A stretch of 15,862 bases of DNA, from positions 1 to 15,862 of the forward strand of contig JAEEYN010000049.1 of assembly GCA_016288175.1 (NCBI GenBank), read 5' to 3'. Positions 12,142-15,862 of the stretch are shown in pieces; the stretch's first letter is position 1; every line of letters starts with the position of its first letter. The stretch comes from Bacillota bacterium. GTDB lineage: Bacteria > Bacillota > Clostridia > Christensenellales > CAG-138. The notes beneath the pieces were generated by a model. That model was given only the letters and a program-made list of their open reading frames with translations. It was not told where the DNA came from and did no database searches. The position numbers and the translations under genes are program-made.

Positions 12142-13369
12142 TGCGGCGCTTACCGTCGCTCAACTCAATAACTATGCCAAGAGCCTGCTTGAAAACGATG
12201 TGCGCCTGCGCTCCGTGCGCGTGCGCGGTGAACTCACGGGCTTCAAAAGGCACAGTTCCGGCCACCTGTATTTTTCGCTTAAGGACGAAAGTGCGCTCAT
12301 CCGCTGCGTGATGTTCCGCTCGAGCGCCGTATCGCTGCGCTTCAGCCCGTCGGACGGCATGAAGGTCGTTCTGACAGGCAGCGTAACGATCTACGCAAAG
12401 GACGGGCAGTATCAGTTCTATGCTTCAACAATGCGGCAGGAGGGCGAGGGAGACCTTTACCAGCAGTTTCTGGAATTGCAGAAAAAGCTCGAGGCGGAAG
12501 GCCTTTTCGCCAGGAAACGTCCGATCCCGTTCCTGCCCGCCTGTGTCGGTGTTGTAACGAGCGAGACAGGCGCGGCGCTTCACGATATCGTCACCGTTAT
12601 AAGAAGGCGGTTCCCGACGATGCATATCATCCTCGCACCCGCGCAGGTCCAGGGCGAGACGGCGCCGGCAACGATCATCGACGCGATACGCCTGCTGAAC
12701 GAATCGAAACGCCCCGATGTGCTGATCGTTGGGCGCGGCGGCGGAAGCTATGAGGACCTTTCCTGCTTCAACGACGAAGGCGTTGCGAGGGCGATCTACG
12801 CAAGCGATATCCCCGTCATCAGCGCCGTCGGCCACGAAGTCGATTTCACGATTGCGGATTTCGCCGCCGACCTCCGCGCGCCGACGCCGTCCGCTGCGGC
12901 GGAGCTTGCGGTGCCCGTGCTCGAGGATCTTGTTTACAGCATCGAATCGAAGCGCGAACGCCTTGACGATACCGTCAGAAACGCTGTGGATTCCGCAAGA
13001 AAACAGATCGCGCTTCTTTCGGGCAGCGCGGCGCTTGCGAAACCCGGCATGCTGATCGGGCAGAAACGCACGCAGCTCGAGCAAAAAACAGCCGCGCTCA
13101 AAAACTCGGTAGACGCTGCGATGGCGGCGAATTACGCAAGAATCGAAACTCTTTCGGAACGCCTTGCCGCGCTCGACCCGCTCGCAGTGCTGCGCCGTGG
13201 CTACGCAATCGTAACCGATGAAGAAAAACGTCCCGTCATGAGCGCGGAAGGTGTGCTCGCGGGACAGAGGCTGAATATCACGCTCGCGGACGGCAATATC
13301 GCCGCCAAAGCCGAGCAAATCGAAATAAAAAAGAAAACGGAACCGGAAAACGCGGAGGAACGAATATGA
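12128..13369 (+). CDS. xseA: Exodeoxyribonuclease VII large subunit
   Basis: XseA is the catalytic subunit of exonuclease VII, which degrades single-stranded DNA from either end. The 413-residue protein begins with an OB fold (about residues 8-100: VRGELTGFKRHSSGHLYFSLKDE, then VLTGSVTIYAKDGQYQFYA). The catalytic region follows with VGVVTSETGAALHDI, APAQVQGETA, DVLIVGRGGGSYEDL and ISAVGHEVDFTIADFAADLRAPTPSAAAEL. A C-terminal coiled-coil helix runs from about 265 to 370 and is the expected XseB-binding part. ATG 12128 lies within folD, preceded by GGAG at 12117-12121 roughly 8 bases upstream. It overlaps xseB by four bases, so the two subunits should be made in step. Confidence 0.97.
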   Translation: MASTDAALTVAQLNNYAKSLLENDVRLRSVRVRGELTGFKRHSSGHLYFSLKDESALIRCVMFRSSAVSLRFSPSDGMKVVLTGSVTIYAKDGQYQFYASTMRQEGEGDLYQQFLELQKKLEAEGLFARKRPIPFLPACVGVVTSETGAALHDIVTVIRRRFPTMHIILAPAQVQGETAPATIIDAIRLLNESKRPDVLIVGRGGGSYEDLSCFNDEGVARAIYASDIPVISAVGHEVDFTIADFAADLRAPTPSAAAELAVPVLEDLVYSIESKRERLDDTVRNAVDSARKQIALLSGSAALAKPGMLIGQKRTQLEQKTAALKNSVDAAMAANYARIETLSERLAALDPLAVLRRGYAIVTDEEKRPVMSAEGVLAGQRLNITLADGNIAAKAEQIEIKKKTEPENAEERI

Positions 13370-13614
13370 CAGAGACCGGAAAAAATCCGATACCGACCGG
13401 AGAAAACGGCAAGCCGCTGAGCTTCGAGCAGGCGGCCGCGCAGCTTGACGGGATCGTTGAAAAGCTGAATTCCGGCAGCGCGATGCTCGATGAAATGATC
13501 GCGCTGTATGAAAGAGGCGTCGCGCTTTCCGATTACTGCTCCGCTCTTTTGAAGGAATACGACGGACGGATCGAGAAGGCCGTGCGCCGCGCCGCGAAGA
13601 GCGAAAACGAATGA
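13366..13614 (+). CDS. xseB: Exodeoxyribonuclease VII small subunit
   Basis: XseB binds the long coiled coil of XseA in several copies and is required for activity. The 82-residue helical product contains the family block SFEQAAAQLDGIVEKLNSGSAMLDEMIALYERGVALSDYCSALLKEYDGRIEKAV (about residues 20-73). The length is typical. An N-terminal extension of about 18 residues, rich in Thr, Pro and Gly, precedes the helix. The ATG overlaps the end of xseA by four bases, and GGAGGA lies 7-8 bases upstream. Its stop overlaps the ispA start as ATGA. Confidence 0.95.
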   Translation: MTETGKNPIPTGENGKPLSFEQAAAQLDGIVEKLNSGSAMLDEMIALYERGVALSDYCSALLKEYDGRIEKAVRRAAKSENE

Positions 13615-14531
13615 ACGCCATGGACATCAAATCTATCAACGCCGCATATCTCGGGAAAGTGAACGCCGCTCTTGAAAGGGCGACGGCGCTTGAAAATACG
13701 CCGGAACTCCTTCGAAACGCGATGCGCTACAGCCTTGAAGCGGGAGGGAAGCGGATACGTCCCTGCCTCGTTCTCGGAGTATGCGATATGCTTTCGGGAA
13801 ATGAGAACGGAAGCGAAGGCCAAACCCGCGAGATGGCGCTCTGCCTCGCATGCGGCCTCGAAATGATCCATACCTATTCGCTGATCCATGACGACCTGCC
13901 CTCCGTTGATAATGACGATATGCGCCGCGGGCGGCCGTCGAACCACAAAGTTTTCGGCGAAGGTCAGGCTGTTTTCGCGGGTGACGCGCTGCTCACATAC
14001 GCTTTTGAATGGATGCTCGAAAACGGCCTCCGTTTCGAAAACAAAAACTATTACCGCGCGATGCTCGAGATCGCAAAGCGCGCGGGCGCTTCGGGCATGG
14101 TCGCCGGGCAGTCCCTCGATCTGATCGCCGAAGCCGAAAAAACGATGGATGAAGCGATGCTGTACCGCATCCACCGAAGGAAGACGGCTGACATGCTCAC
14201 CGCAGCGATCCTCGCCGGTGCATACTGCGCGAACGCGGGGGAGACGCAGCTCAACGTGCTTGAACGCTATGCCGATAAGCTCGGCCTGCTGTTCCAGCTC
14301 ACCGACGACATACTCGACGCGGAGGGCGACGCCGCGCTGATGGGCAAGACCCTCGGCAAGGACGCCGAGAACAATAAACTGACCTTCGTGAGCCTTTACG
14401 GCCTCGAAACGGCGAAGGAGATGGCGAAACAGATCGCCGTTGAAGCGCACGCGCTCCTTTGCGGAAATTTCGCCGACGGCGCCGAGTATCTTCACGGCAT
14501 GATCGATTACATCAAGGACAGAAAAAACTGA
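13611..14531 (+). CDS. ispA: Farnesyl/geranyl diphosphate synthase (polyprenyl synthetase)
   Basis: This enzyme condenses isopentenyl diphosphate with dimethylallyl and geranyl diphosphate, feeding quinone and undecaprenyl phosphate synthesis. The 306-residue protein has GGKRIRP (45-51), the first Asp-rich motif DDLPSVDND with the two-residue insertion typical of bacterial FPP synthases (Asp94, Asp95, Asp100), and RRGRPSNHKVFGEGQAVFAGDALL. KTADMLTAAI and the second Asp-rich motif DDILDAEGD (from Asp232) follow. Product length cannot be fixed from sequence alone, but position beside xseAB and dxs favours C15. The start at 13611 overlaps the xseB stop; an alternative ATG at 13620 would remove three residues. 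Confidence 0.95.
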   Translation: MNAMDIKSINAAYLGKVNAALERATALENTPELLRNAMRYSLEAGGKRIRPCLVLGVCDMLSGNENGSEGQTREMALCLACGLEMIHTYSLIHDDLPSVDNDDMRRGRPSNHKVFGEGQAVFAGDALLTYAFEWMLENGLRFENKNYYRAMLEIAKRAGASGMVAGQSLDLIAEAEKTMDEAMLYRIHRRKTADMLTAAILAGAYCANAGETQLNVLERYADKLGLLFQLTDDILDAEGDAALMGKTLGKDAENNKLTFVSLYGLETAKEMAKQIAVEAHALLCGNFADGAEYLHGMIDYIKDRKN

Positions 14532-14532
14532 C

Positions 14533-15862
14533 ATGGTCTCATACGATGAGCTGAAGCTCCTGAAAAGAATAAATTCACCGGAGGATCTCAAGGCTCTCTC
14601 GATGGAGGAACTCTACGAGCTTGCGGACGAGATGCGGCGGTATATGGTCTCCGTTGTTTCGAAGAACGGCGGGCATCTTTCCTCCAACCTCGGCATCGTC
14701 GAGCTTACGATCGCGCTCCATCTTTGCTTCGATTTCCGCTCCGACAGACTCGTTTTCGACGTAGGGCATCAGTGTTATCCTCATAAACTGCTTACCGGCC
14801 GCGCAAAGGAATTTCAGACGCTGCGGAAAAAGGACGGCATTTCGGGCTTCCCGAAAACGACGGAGAGCGAATACGACGCTTTCAACGTCGGCCATTCGAG
14901 CACTGCCGCTTCCGCCGCGCTCGGAATCCTGCGGGCAATGCGGCTCGAAGGCAATACTAAGGACCGCGTTGTCGCCGTCGTCGGCGACGGCGCGCTGACA
15001 GGCGGCCTTGCCTACGAAGCGCTCGATGACGCGGGCGAGAAGGAACTGCCGTTCATTGTGATACTGAACGACAACAAGATGAGCATCTCCGGCAATGTCG
15101 GCGGCATGAGCTCCCATCTTTCCAAACTGAGAACGAGCAAAGGCTATAAAAAATTCAAACGCCGCTTCTCCGGGCACCTCAAAAAGATACCGCTGGTCGG
15201 AAAAGGAATGAGCCGCGGCATCGAAAAATTCAAAAACAGGGTCAAGTATTTCGTTCTTCCGAACGTGCTTTTCGAGGAGCTCGGCTACACATACGCAGGT
15301 CCTTTCGACGGGCATGATATCGGGGAACTTGTGAAGATCCTCGAGCATGCGAAAAAATATGTGACGGACAAGCCTATGCTTATCCACGTCATGACGAAAA
15401 AGGGCAAGGGCTACGCTCCCGCGGAGAAGGACCCGGAGCGCTTCCACGGCATCGGAAAATTCGACGAGGCGACGGGCGAAAGCGAATCCGGCCTCAACAA
15501 TTCGAAGATATTCGCGGATGAACTCTGCCGCCTTGCGGAAGAGGATGAAAAGATCGTTGCGATAACTGCCGCAATGCCGACCGGCACAGGCCTCTCGGCT
15601 TTTGCGAAGCGTTTCCCGGATCGTTTCTTCGATGTCGGCATCGCCGAACAGCATGCCGTAACGATGGCGGCAGGCATGGCCGAAGCGGGTTTGAAACCGG
15701 TTTTCGCGGTGTATTCGACCTTCTTGCAGCGAAGTTATGACCAGCTTCTGCACGATGTCTGCCTGCAGAAACTGCCTGTTGTTTTCGGCGTTGACCGCGC
15801 CGGACTTGTCGGAGCGGACGGCGAGACCCACCAGGGTGTTTACGATATCGCGTATTTTTCGA
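14533..15862 (+). CDS. dxs: 1-deoxy-D-xylulose-5-phosphate synthase, 3' end beyond the window
   Basis: DXS joins pyruvate and glyceraldehyde 3-phosphate using thiamine diphosphate, the first step of the MEP isoprenoid pathway, and so supplies the substrate for ispA just upstream. The frame is open from ATG 14533 to the window edge, 443 codons of an expected 620 or so. Family motifs in order are NGGHLSSNLGIVELTIALH, DVGHQCYPHKLLTGR, GFPKTTESEYDAFNVGHSST, the thiamine diphosphate site VVGDGALTGGLAYEALDDAG, and ILNDNKMSISGNVGGMS. These lead to GPFDGHD, KGKGYAPAEKDPERFHG, the catalytic Glu in DVGIAEQHAVTMAAG, and YSTFLQRSYDQLLHDV. It starts two bases after ispA, with AAGGA 13 bases upstream as a weak ribosome binding site. 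Confidence 0.97.
   Translation, partial: MVSYDELKLLKRINSPEDLKALSMEELYELADEMRRYMVSVVSKNGGHLSSNLGIVELTIALHLCFDFRSDRLVFDVGHQCYPHKLLTGRAKEFQTLRKKDGISGFPKTTESEYDAFNVGHSSTAASAALGILRAMRLEGNTKDRVVAVVGDGALTGGLAYEALDDAGEKELPFIVILNDNKMSISGNVGGMSSHLSKLRTSKGYKKFKRRFSGHLKKIPLVGKGMSRGIEKFKNRVKYFVLPNVLFEELGYTYAGPFDGHDIGELVKILEHAKKYVTDKPMLIHVMTKKGKGYAPAEKDPERFHGIGKFDEATGESESGLNNSKIFADELCRLAEEDEKIVAITAAMPTGTGLSAFAKRFPDRFFDVGIAEQHAVTMAAGMAEAGLKPVFAVYSTFLQRSYDQLLHDVCLQKLPVVFGVDRAGLVGADGETHQGVYDIAYFS

Noticed and set aside
12425..13639. A 404-codon open frame on the - strand opposite xseA/xseB
   Set aside because: It is Arg-rich with no recognisable motif and lies fully opposite two well-supported overlapping genes.
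14575..15831. A 418-codon open frame on the - strand opposite dxs
   Set aside because: The + strand frame is unmistakably DXS. The antisense frame has no family sequence and is a by-product of GC-rich third positions.

Overview
The window is ordinary chromosome from an endospore-forming, moderately high-GC member of the Firmicutes, class Clostridia. The basis is a complete spoIIIA operon, an Asp23/AmaP envelope-stress module, a clostridial-type nusB-xseA-xseB-ispA-dxs cluster, strong AG-rich ribosome binding sites and frequent TTG/GTG starts. All genes lie on the + strand. No RNA gene, insertion sequence, phage gene or CRISPR array was seen, and no gene-free gap exceeds about 170 bases.

Region 1 (1-2726): the 3' part of asnS, carrying an in-frame TGA at 112-114, ends at a strong intrinsic terminator. 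A YlmC/YmxH PRC-barrel gene follows, then a promoter with a perfect extended -10 driving nrdR, which overlaps pgeF (ylmD family). ylmC and ylmD are also close together in Bacillus; here nrdR lies between them.

Region 2 (2727-8268): an unrecognised multi-pass membrane protein whose Shine-Dalgarno lies inside a long hairpin, then spoIIIAA-AB-AC-AD-AE-AF-AG-AH. These encode the mother-cell half of the feeding-tube channel between mother cell and forespore. A sigma-E-like promoter precedes spoIIIAA, and its leader can fold into two mutually exclusive hairpins. One of these is a textbook terminator whose 3' arm is also the likely ribosome binding site. spoIIIAF is reduced to its two membrane segments. 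The accB/accC genes often found after spoIIIAH are absent.

Region 3 (8269-9776): a 13-base direct repeat with a 22-base period sits just upstream of a strong sigma-A promoter for asp23, followed by an AmaP-like anchor and a DUF2273 small membrane protein. A strong hairpin separates asp23 from amaP.

Region 4 (9848-15862): a tightly packed run of nusB, a divergent TsaD/Kae1-like paralogue, folD (catalytic Lys replaced by Arg), xseA, xseB, ispA and dxs (cut by the window end). It covers transcription antitermination, one-carbon metabolism, exonuclease VII and isoprenoid precursor synthesis.

I found no wholly new multi-gene system. The points most worth checking are the spoIIIA leader, the minimal SpoIIIAF, the asnS stop codon, the RBS-sequestering hairpin at 2751-2808, the asp23 operator-like repeats and the FolD substitution.
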